From a virus: a DNA stretch of 47,605 bases. A model generated the notes under the pieces. The model was not told the origin of the DNA. It worked only from the letters and a program-made list of their open reading frames with translations, and ran no database searches. How positions within the stretch are numbered: position 1 is the stretch's first letter; each line of letters opens with the position of its first letter. The stretch spans positions 1 through 47,605 of IMG/VR virus record IMGVR_UViG_3300035670_000352; one strand, given 5' to 3'. The translations under genes were made by a program, and so were the position numbers. This document shows positions 15,669 to 23,747 of the stretch, one piece after another.

Positions 15669-17474
15669 ATGAGTCTTAAGGAAGAAAAATCCAGTAATTT
15701 CTGGTCCAGCGCCAAAGTAGAAAAATTAGTATACGACGCTGAGGAAAACGGAATAGACTACAAAGACGTAGATAATCCATTTCACGAGAATGACCCAGAA
15801 CTAAGAAAAGGTAATATTCTTTTTGAATACACCGAATGGGAATTAGAGGAAATAAAAAAATGTGCGGAGGATGTTGTTTATTTCGCTGACAATTACTGTC
15901 ACGTTATGACCGATGAGGGTATTAGACAGATATCCCTTAGGGACTATCAAATTCAGATACTAAACCAATACCAACACCACAGAAAAAACGTTTTCGTTTC
16001 CCCTAGACAATCAGGTAAAACTATTACGTCTTCTATATTTCTGCTATGGTATCTGTTATTTAACTTTGAAAAAAATGCCATGATTATGGCTAACATTGGC
16101 GACACTGCAGCTGAATTAATGGACAAGATTAAAGTTATTATGAAGGGCTTACCTTTCTTTTTAAAGCCAGGCCTAGTCGTTTATAACGTAATGACGATGA
16201 AGTTTGATAACGGGTGCCGTATAATGGCTAAAACGACAACTAAAACATCCTCGATCGGTTACACGATTCACATGTTATACATGGATGAGTTTGCGCACAT
16301 TAATCCTAACTTTATAAATCAGTTCTTTAAATCTGTTTATCCTACCATATCATCATCACAGATTGCGAGAGTTATTATAACCTCTACACCTAATGGTATG
16401 AATAAGTTTTGGGAGATATACAAGGGTGCAGTTGAGGGAGAGAATGAATTTAACCCAATAAGAGTTGAATGGTGGCAGGTTCCAGGAAGGGACGAAGAAT
16501 GGAAAAGAAAAGAAATTGCCGCACTTGGCTCTGAGGAAGACTTTAACCAGGAGTATGGTTGTCAATTTTTATCTTCTTCTAGATTGTTGTTAGATTCCAA
16601 CACGTTAAAGAGACTAAAGGGATCAGAAGAGCAATTTATATTTCATGAATTATCGCCATTCGAAAAAAGTCCGATAGATTATTCTAATCTTTTGTGGCAC
16701 CCTAAATTTGATCCCACATCTATATTTGAAAAAGAAGGACAAAAATTTTATATTTCTATAGACACAGCTAGCGGAGGAGGAGGCGACTATTCAGTCGCTA
16801 ATATTTTTAAAGTTGCTCCTATGCCTAGCAGCGTAATAAAGAATAAAAGATTTTTCGAAGACGAGAGTGACTTTTTCTGTCTCCTTCAAGTTGGTATATT
16901 TAGGTCCAATATTATTGAAATAGACGAGTTTAAAGCATTTTTAGAGATTCTTATAGTTGATGTATTAGGAACAGACAATACAAGAATCGTACTGGAACTA
17001 GACCACAAAGGAGAAATGCTTATGGACAAGTTACTAGATTCTGAAGAATTTTTTGATGAGATGTTCGTTTACACTAAACACTCAGAAGCAAGCACTAAAT
17101 TAAAGCCAGGAGTTAAATTAACAGTAAAAAATAAAGAAAAATTCTGTTACGATTTAAAAATAAATACCAGATCATATAAAATAATTCCTTCCAACAAGAA
17201 CGGAATACACGAATTAGCAAACTTTGGAATAAATCCAAATGGAAGTTTCTCTAGTCAAATAGGAAAAGACGACGAAGCCATGACGCTAGTTAATTTAAAT
17301 TGTGTTTTTGATGTTGGAGATTTTCAAGAAACTGTGATGGATCTCTATGATATTATCCCAGAAAAGTTTAGAAAACTGATAGAAGAGAGGCTTTTAGAAA
17401 ACTCAGAAGCTGCTCAAAATAAAACTAGCGATCTATCAAACTATACTTTCTTAAACGGACTCCTTGATTCTTAG
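15669..17474 (+). CDS. 17: Terminase large subunit (packaging ATPase/nuclease), gp17
   Basis: Two-domain packaging motor. The ATPase has a deviant Walker A SPRQSGKT (111-118), as in T4 gp17 (SRQLGKT), Walker B MLYMDEFAH (202-210) with D206/E207, and a coupling motif TSTPNGMNKF (238-247). The RNase H-like nuclease starts at FYISIDTASGGGGDYS (D365, D373), with further acidic residues in VLELDHKGE. At 601 residues it matches T4 gp17 (610). It docks on the portal and cuts concatemers. The next gap holds a GATATATAC box and a hairpin leader for the sheath gene. Confidence 0.95.
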   Translation: MSLKEEKSSNFWSSAKVEKLVYDAEENGIDYKDVDNPFHENDPELRKGNILFEYTEWELEEIKKCAEDVVYFADNYCHVMTDEGIRQISLRDYQIQILNQYQHHRKNVFVSPRQSGKTITSSIFLLWYLLFNFEKNAMIMANIGDTAAELMDKIKVIMKGLPFFLKPGLVVYNVMTMKFDNGCRIMAKTTTKTSSIGYTIHMLYMDEFAHINPNFINQFFKSVYPTISSSQIARVIITSTPNGMNKFWEIYKGAVEGENEFNPIRVEWWQVPGRDEEWKRKEIAALGSEEDFNQEYGCQFLSSSRLLLDSNTLKRLKGSEEQFIFHELSPFEKSPIDYSNLLWHPKFDPTSIFEKEGQKFYISIDTASGGGGDYSVANIFKVAPMPSSVIKNKRFFEDESDFFCLLQVGIFRSNIIEIDEFKAFLEILIVDVLGTDNTRIVLELDHKGEMLMDKLLDSEEFFDEMFVYTKHSEASTKLKPGVKLTVKNKEKFCYDLKINTRSYKIIPSNKNGIHELANFGINPNGSFSSQIGKDDEAMTLVNLNCVFDVGDFQETVMDLYDIIPEKFRKLIEERLLENSEAAQNKTSDLSNYTFLNGLLDS

Positions 17475-17483
17475 AAGAAGAAT

Positions 17484-17492
17484 GATATATAC
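17484..17492 (+). promoter_or_regulatory. GATATATAC box upstream of the tail sheath gene
   Basis: The nine-base box recurs at 28731, 31088 and, on the minus strand, 3675, each in an intergenic gap. Here it lies 52 bases before the sheath ATG, leaving room for the leader hairpin at 17500-17522. Proposed late-promoter element by recurrence; no transcription data. Confidence 0.4.
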
Positions 17493-17499
17493 ATAGAAA

Positions 17500-17522
17500 A
17501 AGAAGTCAAAGGATAACTTCTT
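17500..17522 (+). promoter_or_regulatory. Leader hairpin before the tail sheath gene
   Basis: AAGAAGT (17500-17506) pairs with ACTTCTT (17516-17522) over a 9-base loop, without a following T run, so it is not a terminator. A 5' leader hairpin in front of an abundant structural gene could stabilise the mRNA. The adjoining TATAAATA (17527-17534) ends 10 bases before the ATG. Confidence 0.35.
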
Positions 17523-17544
17523 AGAATATAAATAAAAATTAAAA

Positions 17545-20500
17545 ATGGCAAAACAAGTCAAACTTGATTTATCCCAATTTAAAGCATCTGGTGTTTACAC
17601 TTTAGAATTTGATGCTAGTGAGAACATTATTATTAACCCTTCCACGATCAGATTGGTCGTAGGTTATTCTAGCGTTGGACCTTTCAATACACCAGTTTAT
17701 TGTCCGGATATTACGACTTTCCAATCAGTATTTGGAGGAATAGAAAGAACTATGGAAAAGAAAGGATCTTTCTTTCATAGATCTTGCTTAGTGTGTCTAC
17801 AAAGTGGACCTATATTTGCTCTAAACTTAAGACTTTTAAATAATACTGTAGACGAAAACGGTGATCCTGATTATGCTGCAGGTGCCGATGTAGCTAGATA
17901 TAGAGCTTTCTCTATGGATACAGAGGAACAAAACGGTGCTAATGCTACTGGGGGATATTCAGATCCTTTAACAAAACAGGATAAATTATTGTCTTCTTAC
18001 TACAACAAAGAGAAGTTTTGGTTCCCAGATACAACTTATTTGTTAGCTACAGAGGACACTTCAGGAGCTCAACCAGATTCAAGAAAACTATTTAGCCTTG
18101 TTAATCTTGGACAAAATCCTGTAAGTATCATAGTAAGAAAATCGTTGGATTCTAGATTTCCTTTAAGAGGATTCGACATTACAGCTAGAGAATATTTTGG
18201 ACCTGATAACGTTCCTTCATATATGAATCAATATGATTATCTTTCGGATTGGTTTATTGATGTGATTGCAATAAATGGAAATTGGACTGATTATCAAGCT
18301 CTTTCTAATGATCCAGTTTATAGCCAGTACTTTACTTCTAAAGGATTTATAAAGTCACAAATAGATAATTTCTTAGCTCTTGATGGTGTTAATATTGCAC
18401 TAACAGTAACAGGTACTATAATTCCTAACTTTACAGACCAAAACGGTACTTTAAGATACATCCAAACTCTAATCAACAATCAAACACCAACAACAGGTAT
18501 TTTCTGTGCTGTTAACGAAGAAGCTTTAGATGATCTAGTTGATAACTCTTCAGTATTCGACTTAGTTGGTCATCACTTGGTAGATGAAATAGGTTCGGAT
18601 GCAGACATTACATCAGTACCTAAGAATCTTAACTTCTTGTCATATAGTCAAAATCTATTTGCAGACTACACTTATTATAAGAACATTGACGGATCTACGG
18701 GAGGTACTGAGATAGAAGATAACCTTTCGCCATCTAATCCGGGAATGGACATACTACCAGAAACCGGAACTCTCCTTTCTGATACACTATATAATGCAAC
18801 TGGAGATGCTGGTATACCGACAACTCTTTGGGACACCTATAACTCTAGTGCAAGAGACGGAGGGGCTATTTATATAGACACATTATTTACATCTACTTCC
18901 CTACACGACGACCAAATAACAACATTAGACGACTTTGTCTCAGTTTCGAGTACAGCTCCTGCAGATAGATGGGTATTAGGTAAAGTAACTTCAAACTTAC
19001 CAACACCAGGATATCTTGGATTCTACGAAGGAGATTTAGTTAAATTAAGAATAGTAGAGGCAAAAACAATTACTAATTCAACTTTACCTGTCGGCGTTAG
19101 AACTCAGGTAAGATTGAGATTAAAGCATCCTCTCGTAGGATCTACTTCTTCAACAACTTATGTTGAACCTTACGAAATAACGAATAAGAGTACAGCTGCT
19201 GCCTATCAGATAGGTAATCCAGATTACTTCGATAATGATGACGTTTACTTCTCACCAGACATACCAGTAGGAACTGATTCTTACTTAGCTTACGAAAACT
19301 CAGCGATGTATAGAGACTGGGTTAAAGGAAACATCGGTGATGGTGATATTGACTGGAAAGACGATACTGGATCCTTACTTCAATATTTAAAATTTGAAGT
19401 TAACGTAGATAGAGACGGATACAATATCCTAGTTTGTAGAGCGTATGCAGATGATACGTTCGCAACTCCGGAAGCTATCTCAACTTGGGATACAACTTAC
19501 ATTAGCTCACTTCCGATTGGAACGAACCAAACCACAGGGGAAAGCTTTAACATAGTTTCAACTGCAGGAAACATAAGCGATTATGTTGACATTATTACAC
19601 AGTTACAGCCTAATGTTATTGAGTTATCTACCGCTGTTGCTACATCTTCTGGTATAAAAGTTGGGGATCTGCTTGTATCTACAGATCTTCAGACTTATGA
19701 TAACCCTTTAACTGAAAATCTTCAATCTAGATTAACAAGAGTACTGGAGGTTAAAACGGTAGCTTCTGCAACATCTCCTGGAGTTTACACTGTACAAGTT
19801 AAAACAGAAAGACCAATTAAGCTTTACCCTGGTGTGACAACAAGAGTTTGGAAATTTAAAAACATCCAAGAGTTTGTTAAGTCATTTAACTTTACGTATC
19901 TTCCTGGCGCAGACATTAAAGCAGCTTCTATGCCTAATGGAACAGACACAAGAATGAATGACATCTTAGATGTTCTTACGAATACTAATCTTGCTAGAAC
20001 ATTAGCAGATACTGACGTAATTACATTCCGATACATTGTTGATACATTTGACGGAGGTATACAGCCAAACTGTAAATTCCAGCTTACTAGACTTGCTAAA
20101 AACAGACAAAAATGTTTAGCAATTTGTAACCTACCTTCGATGAAGAAGTTTGCAGAATCCATAGATCCTAGATTTACTTCTGCACCAACTGCAACTGATC
20201 CAGCTCCACTTTTACAAGCTAGATTCATCGCAGATGGAGGTAACTTAAGTCTTAATCCGTCATTTACTTTCTCTTTACCAGATGAAGATCTAGGTGCTAA
20301 ATTCTCAGGATTCTTTGCGCCATTCTTAACAATCAGAGAAAACAATAAGAATTTAGATGTTCCACCTTCAGCTTATGTTTCTAACAATTTTATACGTAAG
20401 TTTATTACAGGCGAACCTTATTCAATCGTAGCTGGTCTTAAGAGAGGTATTATCTCTGCTAGTAACTTAGTAGGATTGGAATATGATTTCGACTTACAAG

Positions 20501-20946
20501 ATAGAGAATACTTAGAGCCATTCGGAGTTAACCCTATCATCCGTAAGAGAGGAGTTGGTATAGTTATCTACGGTAACCAAACAAGCTACCAAAGAACAAA
20601 CTCTGCATTCAACAACTTACACGTAAGAGATTTATTAATTACTGTAGAGAGTGCAATCGAAGAAATCCTTTCTAACTACGTATTTGATTTCAATGAAGAT
20701 AATGTTAGACTTGAAATTAAAACATTAGTAGACAACTACTTAACCGGAGTAAGATCTGTTGGAGGTATCTACAACTATTTGACTATCATGGACTCTTCTA
20801 ATAATACTCCTGCAATAATCGATCAAAACATCGGTATTATCGACGTAATAATCGAACCTGCAAGAGGTATTCATAAGTTCATTAATAGAATGACAGTTAC
20901 TAGAACAGGAGGTATTGCTTCAGGAGGATTCATTCAATTTAGCTAA
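17545..20946 (+). CDS. 18: Tail sheath protein, gp18-like, very long
   Basis: Contractile sheath subunit. The N-terminal GPFNTPVYCPDITTFQSVFG region and the C-terminal half (NPIIRKRGVGIVIYGNQTSY, HVRDLLITVESAIEEIL, IEPARGIHKFINRM) carry the sheath family core. At 1133 residues it is far longer than T4 gp18 (659); the surplus lies in the middle (about residues 230-760), rich in beta strands and Asp/Thr, presumably extra surface domains on the extended tail. It follows the terminase gene and precedes two tail tube genes, as in T4 (17-18-19). The ATG at 17545 is preceded by TATAAATAAAAATTAAAA. Confidence 0.92.
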   Translation: MAKQVKLDLSQFKASGVYTLEFDASENIIINPSTIRLVVGYSSVGPFNTPVYCPDITTFQSVFGGIERTMEKKGSFFHRSCLVCLQSGPIFALNLRLLNNTVDENGDPDYAAGADVARYRAFSMDTEEQNGANATGGYSDPLTKQDKLLSSYYNKEKFWFPDTTYLLATEDTSGAQPDSRKLFSLVNLGQNPVSIIVRKSLDSRFPLRGFDITAREYFGPDNVPSYMNQYDYLSDWFIDVIAINGNWTDYQALSNDPVYSQYFTSKGFIKSQIDNFLALDGVNIALTVTGTIIPNFTDQNGTLRYIQTLINNQTPTTGIFCAVNEEALDDLVDNSSVFDLVGHHLVDEIGSDADITSVPKNLNFLSYSQNLFADYTYYKNIDGSTGGTEIEDNLSPSNPGMDILPETGTLLSDTLYNATGDAGIPTTLWDTYNSSARDGGAIYIDTLFTSTSLHDDQITTLDDFVSVSSTAPADRWVLGKVTSNLPTPGYLGFYEGDLVKLRIVEAKTITNSTLPVGVRTQVRLRLKHPLVGSTSSTTYVEPYEITNKSTAAAYQIGNPDYFDNDDVYFSPDIPVGTDSYLAYENSAMYRDWVKGNIGDGDIDWKDDTGSLLQYLKFEVNVDRDGYNILVCRAYADDTFATPEAISTWDTTYISSLPIGTNQTTGESFNIVSTAGNISDYVDIITQLQPNVIELSTAVATSSGIKVGDLLVSTDLQTYDNPLTENLQSRLTRVLEVKTVASATSPGVYTVQVKTERPIKLYPGVTTRVWKFKNIQEFVKSFNFTYLPGADIKAASMPNGTDTRMNDILDVLTNTNLARTLADTDVITFRYIVDTFDGGIQPNCKFQLTRLAKNRQKCLAICNLPSMKKFAESIDPRFTSAPTATDPAPLLQARFIADGGNLSLNPSFTFSLPDEDLGAKFSGFFAPFLTIRENNKNLDVPPSAYVSNNFIRKFITGEPYSIVAGLKRGIISASNLVGLEYDFDLQDREYLEPFGVNPIIRKRGVGIVIYGNQTSYQRTNSAFNNLHVRDLLITVESAIEEILSNYVFDFNEDNVRLEIKTLVDNYLTGVRSVGGIYNYLTIMDSSNNTPAIIDQNIGIIDVIIEPARGIHKFINRMTVTRTGGIASGGFIQFS

Positions 20947-20976
20947 TAAATTGTAGAGAATTCTTGAATGTAAATA

Positions 20977-20985
20977 TATAAAATA
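20977..20985 (+). promoter_or_regulatory. TATAAAATA box ahead of the first tail tube gene
   Basis: TATAAAATAAAAAC runs directly into the ATG at 20991. It is the same box-plus-A-tract seen before the genes at 17545, 23748, 28179 and 36735; it may act as a late promoter element or as the ribosome entry tract. Confidence 0.35.
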
Positions 20986-20990
20986 AAAAC

Positions 20991-21563
20991 ATGGCAGGAT
21001 TACCACATTATACAAGTTCTAAAGCTTCAGTTAACAAGTTCGAACCTGTTTTCCTCAACCAGTTCGAGGTTATTATTACACCTCCGGCTGCTATTCCAGT
21101 TCAGGCTGGAAATCCAGGAAGTTCTAATATATTATTAGAGCAGGTAACAAACGTTACTGGATTACAGGTAGACCAGAACCCTTCTGAGGTTACTCAACAG
21201 TATAAATTTGCTAAAAGATATTATTCTGGTGCAGCTCCACAAAGAACCGGATTAGATGTTGGTATGGGATTTGAAATCAACCTTAACGAGAATAACTCTA
21301 TGTATGTTTTTAAAACACTTCGTCAGTGGTCGGATTTAATCTACAATCCATTAACAGGAGCTATGGGGCTTAAAAAAGATTACACTGGAAATATATTAAT
21401 CAATGTTTTCAACAAGCAAGGAGATATTTTCAGAAAAATAAATCTTAGAGATTGTTTTCCGATGTCAGCTATACCAGAAATGGCGCTTAACTACACCCAA
21501 ACATCTATTTATAAAATAGATATTACTTGGGCGGTTGATTATTTCGAAGACGTGTTTATATAA
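20991..21563 (+). CDS. 19: Tail tube protein, gp19-like, copy 1
   Basis: 190-residue tube subunit (T4 gp19 is 163). Family features: an N-terminal NQFEVIITPPA strand, QYKFAKRYYSGA, the FEINLNENNSMYVFKTLRQWSDLIYNPLTGAMG signature (here split as FEINLNENN and LRQWSDLIYNPLTGAMG), and C-terminal KIDITWAVDYFEDVF. Rings of it form the inner tail tube through which DNA passes. A second complete copy follows after 12 bases. Confidence 0.92.
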   Translation: MAGLPHYTSSKASVNKFEPVFLNQFEVIITPPAAIPVQAGNPGSSNILLEQVTNVTGLQVDQNPSEVTQQYKFAKRYYSGAAPQRTGLDVGMGFEINLNENNSMYVFKTLRQWSDLIYNPLTGAMGLKKDYTGNILINVFNKQGDIFRKINLRDCFPMSAIPEMALNYTQTSIYKIDITWAVDYFEDVFI

Positions 21564-21575
21564 AAATTAAAAAAA

Positions 21576-22154
21576 ATGGCAGGATTACCACATTTTACAT
21601 CAGCAAAAGCGGCAGTACAATTGTACGAACCGGTATATCTTAACCAATTTGAGGTTATTATACAGCCTCCTGCTGGGGTCGTAAACGAGCAAGGAAACGG
21701 AGGTAGAACTCTTTTAGTAGAAAATGTTTTATCTGTTGCTGGTTTAAGTGTTGATAAAAACCCACAACCTGCAGAACAGAGATACAAATTTACCAAAAGA
21801 AGATACGCTGGAGGTATGGTAGATGATACAGGTGTTAAGGTGAGAATAGAATTTGAAACAAACCTTAACGATAATAACAGCAACTATGTTTTTAAAACAT
21901 TACGTCAGTGGTCAGATTTAGTTTATAATCCTCTAACTGGTGCTATGGGAATAAAATCTACATATGCTGGAGGAACTTATATCCTTATCTCAATATTTAA
22001 CAAACAAGGAGACGTATTTAGGAGAATTAAATTGCTAAATTGCTTCCCTGTTGATCAGATTAAATCTTTAGATCTCGATTACAGCAACGGTACAACCCCT
22101 TACAAAATAGCTTTATCATTTAGAGCGGATTATTTCGAAGACGTTTTTAATTAA
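21576..22154 (+). CDS. 19: Tail tube protein, gp19-like, copy 2
   Basis: 192 residues, clearly paralogous to the upstream copy: both start MAGLPH-TS-KA, share NQFEVII-PPA, LRQWSDL-YNPLTGAMG and end in DYFEDVF. Differences are spread over the whole protein, so this is an old duplication with both copies kept intact. One may form the bulk tube and the other a specialised end ring, or they may alternate. A strong terminator follows. Confidence 0.9.
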   Translation: MAGLPHFTSAKAAVQLYEPVYLNQFEVIIQPPAGVVNEQGNGGRTLLVENVLSVAGLSVDKNPQPAEQRYKFTKRRYAGGMVDDTGVKVRIEFETNLNDNNSNYVFKTLRQWSDLVYNPLTGAMGIKSTYAGGTYILISIFNKQGDVFRRIKLLNCFPVDQIKSLDLDYSNGTTPYKIALSFRADYFEDVFN

Positions 22155-22174
22155 TTTTATTTAACTTAATATAT

Positions 22175-22206
22175 AAATGGAGGCTCAACAAAGTCTCCAT
22201 TTTTTG
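22175..22206 (+). terminator. Rho-independent terminator after the tail tube genes
   Basis: AAATGGAG (22175-22182) pairs with CTCCATTT (22195-22202) over a 12-base loop, followed by further T runs. It ends the sheath-tube transcription unit. Confidence 0.8.
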
Positions 22207-22256
22207 TTTTTTGTTAAAACTTAGAATGTTAAATTAAAATAATATGGACGAAGATT

Positions 22257-22484
22257 GTGAATCAAAAAAGAAGAACAAGAACGGCTTCAATTTGCTTAGT
22301 TTTAGCGACTTTCTTCAATCCCTTCGGATTCGATATCCTTTTTGCAACTATAATGAAATGGACAAATTCCTATTGGCATACAGTAGCAATTTTTTACTCC
22401 CTTTCGGGACTTTTCTTTGGACTTTATTTCTTTTTGTCTTCAAATAAGAAACTAAACAACAAAGAAAAGGTAAAAGAGATATAA
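22257..22484 (+). CDS. Small membrane protein, two predicted transmembrane segments
   Basis: 75 residues from GTG 22257: a basic start (NQKRRTRT), TM1 (ASICLVLATFFNPFGFDILFATI), a WTNSYWHT turn, TM2 (VAIFYSLSGLFFGLYFFLS) and a basic tail. The NPFGFD-WTNSYW-FFGLYFF pattern looks like a genuine protein family. The good A-rich start context, however, belongs to ATG 22244, which opens a different frame (67 codons). Either the GTG is used or the frame is entered in another way. Inner-membrane location inferred; function unknown. Confidence 0.5.
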   Translation: MNQKRRTRTASICLVLATFFNPFGFDILFATIMKWTNSYWHTVAIFYSLSGLFFGLYFFLSSNKKLNNKEKVKEI

Positions 22485-22495
22485 GAAGAAATAGT

Positions 22496-23533
22496 ATGGA
22501 ACATAATATGGACGACGAATTGCTTAATCAGTTGGGCAGAAAAGAAGCGGAATCTAAATTCCAATATGATCAGGATCCAGACGTTGGATCATACACTATA
22601 CCAGATTGGATAAATAATGAAGCTAATCCCGCTCAAAATCAACAATCAGTTCAAAATCAAACAAACAACTTAGGTAAAGTAAACGTTACCAGAACCCCTA
22701 TGGGTCTAGAGAATGACTGGAAAAATATACCAGTTACTAATCTACCATCGAAGGGATTTGGTTATCCTGAAGGGTTTGAGATTGCAATAAAAGCAGCAGG
22801 GGTTAAGGAGATAAGACAATTTTCTACTGTTGACGAGGACGACAGAATAGATCTAGATGATAAATTGAATGCTATTCTTTCTAAGTGTATGAAGATAAGA
22901 TGGAATGGAGGATTTTTGGAATCGTATGATCTTTGGTATGAGGACAGATTTTATATCATAATGTCTATTAGAGATATTACTTTTATAAGAGGGGAAAACA
23001 AAATATTGCTTCCCGTAACTAAAAACTGTACAAAGCCTGACTGCAATGTACCGGATATGTTAGAATTAAGATCTAACCTATTAGATAGCTTTGTGGTTGA
23101 TCCAGAGATTCTTAAAAGATATAGCAGAGAAAGCTATTCATTTAAATTTGTACCAAAAGACGGAAGTCAAGAGATGGATCTTTATATTCCTACAGTTGGA
23201 GTTACTACTATATGTAGAAAAATACTAGCAGACAAAAGAAGAAAGGGAAAAAATTTTGATGAGAGCTTTGCTAAAGTGGCTTCTTTCATAATACCTGACT
23301 GGAGAGGATTAGATGAATCTGTATATGATCAATACGAAAGGGCATCTACAGAATGGACACCACTTCAGTTCTCTATAGCTGATCAAATAACGGAGAAGAT
23401 TAACTTCGCTACCAAATCAAGAATTTATAGTAAATGTGAAAGCTGTGAGGGGGAGGTCACAGCAGATATATCATTTCCCGGAGGGTACAGATCTCTTTTC
23501 GTTATTTCAGATATCTTTAGCCAACTACTTTGA
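22496..23533 (+). CDS. 26: Baseplate hub / tail assembly protein, gp26-like
   Basis: 345 residues. The core matches the T4-type baseplate family: LPSKGFGYPEGFEIAIKAAGVKEIRQFST (seen as LPSKGFGYP and VKEIRQFST), a helical segment with DLDDKLNAILSKCM, LWYEDRFYIIMSIRDITF, and cysteines in NCTKPDCNVPD. The C-terminal part adds KCESCEGEVTADISFPGGYRSLF. T4 gp26 is shorter (208). It ends at CTT TGA inside a frame that continues for 59 codons, so a +1 frameshift product of about 404 residues is likely (see next entry). It starts at ATG 22496; a nearby ATG at 22508 is also possible. Confidence 0.65.
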   Translation: MEHNMDDELLNQLGRKEAESKFQYDQDPDVGSYTIPDWINNEANPAQNQQSVQNQTNNLGKVNVTRTPMGLENDWKNIPVTNLPSKGFGYPEGFEIAIKAAGVKEIRQFSTVDEDDRIDLDDKLNAILSKCMKIRWNGGFLESYDLWYEDRFYIIMSIRDITFIRGENKILLPVTKNCTKPDCNVPDMLELRSNLLDSFVVDPEILKRYSRESYSFKFVPKDGSQEMDLYIPTVGVTTICRKILADKRRKGKNFDESFAKVASFIIPDWRGLDESVYDQYERASTEWTPLQFSIADQITEKINFATKSRIYSKCESCEGEVTADISFPGGYRSLFVISDIFSQLL

Positions 23534-23711
23534 TATTAAGTTTAGGCTGTGGGAAGAATTTAAACTGTCTATAGATACTTTAGAATCTCTGCCCTTCTAC
23601 GAATATCAGCTATTCATAGACAAGCTAAATGAAAAAATAGAAAGGGAGAATAAGAAAAACGAACAAGGAGACTTAGTAGAAGCATTTTCATTTTCAAAGC
23701 CAAAAAGATAA
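23532..23711 (+). CDS. Frameshift-dependent C-terminal extension of the gp26-like protein (gp51-like position)
   Basis: The +1 frame after TGA 23531-23533 encodes 59 residues (DIKFRLWEEF, LESLPFYEYQLFIDKLNEKI) of convincing helical protein. It lacks a usable start: within this frame only GTG codons at 23436 and 23445 precede it, where the reading is a shadow of the upstream gene. The preceding gene ends CTT TGA T, the same CUU UGA used for +1 slippage in RF2 mRNA. In T4 the gene after 26 is 51, a hub assembly factor. Lambda-like phages also make tail chaperones by frameshift, so this may be a functional analogue. Confidence 0.55.
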   Translation, partial: DIKFRLWEEFKLSIDTLESLPFYEYQLFIDKLNEKIERENKKNEQGDLVEAFSFSKPKR

Positions 23712-23725
23712 CTTTTTGGCTTTTT
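23696..23725 (+). terminator. Rho-independent terminator with the stop codon in its loop
   Basis: AAAGCCAAAAAG (23696-23707), loop ATAA, CTTTTTGGCTTT (23712-23723), then TT. The TAA of the frameshift extension (23709-23711) is in the loop, which indicates that this frame is a real, terminated coding unit. Confidence 0.85.
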
Positions 23726-23730
23726 AGGTA

Positions 23731-23738
23731 TATAAATA
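23731..23738 (+). promoter_or_regulatory. TATAAATA box ahead of TTG start 23748
   Basis: An exact match to the T4 late promoter core TATAAATA directly after a terminator, followed by AAAATTATT and the TTG start. As with the other copies, a role as A-rich ribosome entry tract cannot be separated from a promoter role. Confidence 0.5.
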
Positions 23739-23747
23739 AAAATTATT

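Noticed and set aside
19824-20345. 173-codon minus-strand open frame inside the tail sheath gene
   Set aside because: It lies within the strongly supported sheath family C-terminal region, with no start context or gap; shadow frame.
23436-23711. Independent gene starting at GTG 23436
   Set aside because: The first ~30 codons overlap the well-supported CxxC/FPGG end of the upstream protein, have no ribosome entry tract and read like a shadow; only the part after 23531 looks coding.
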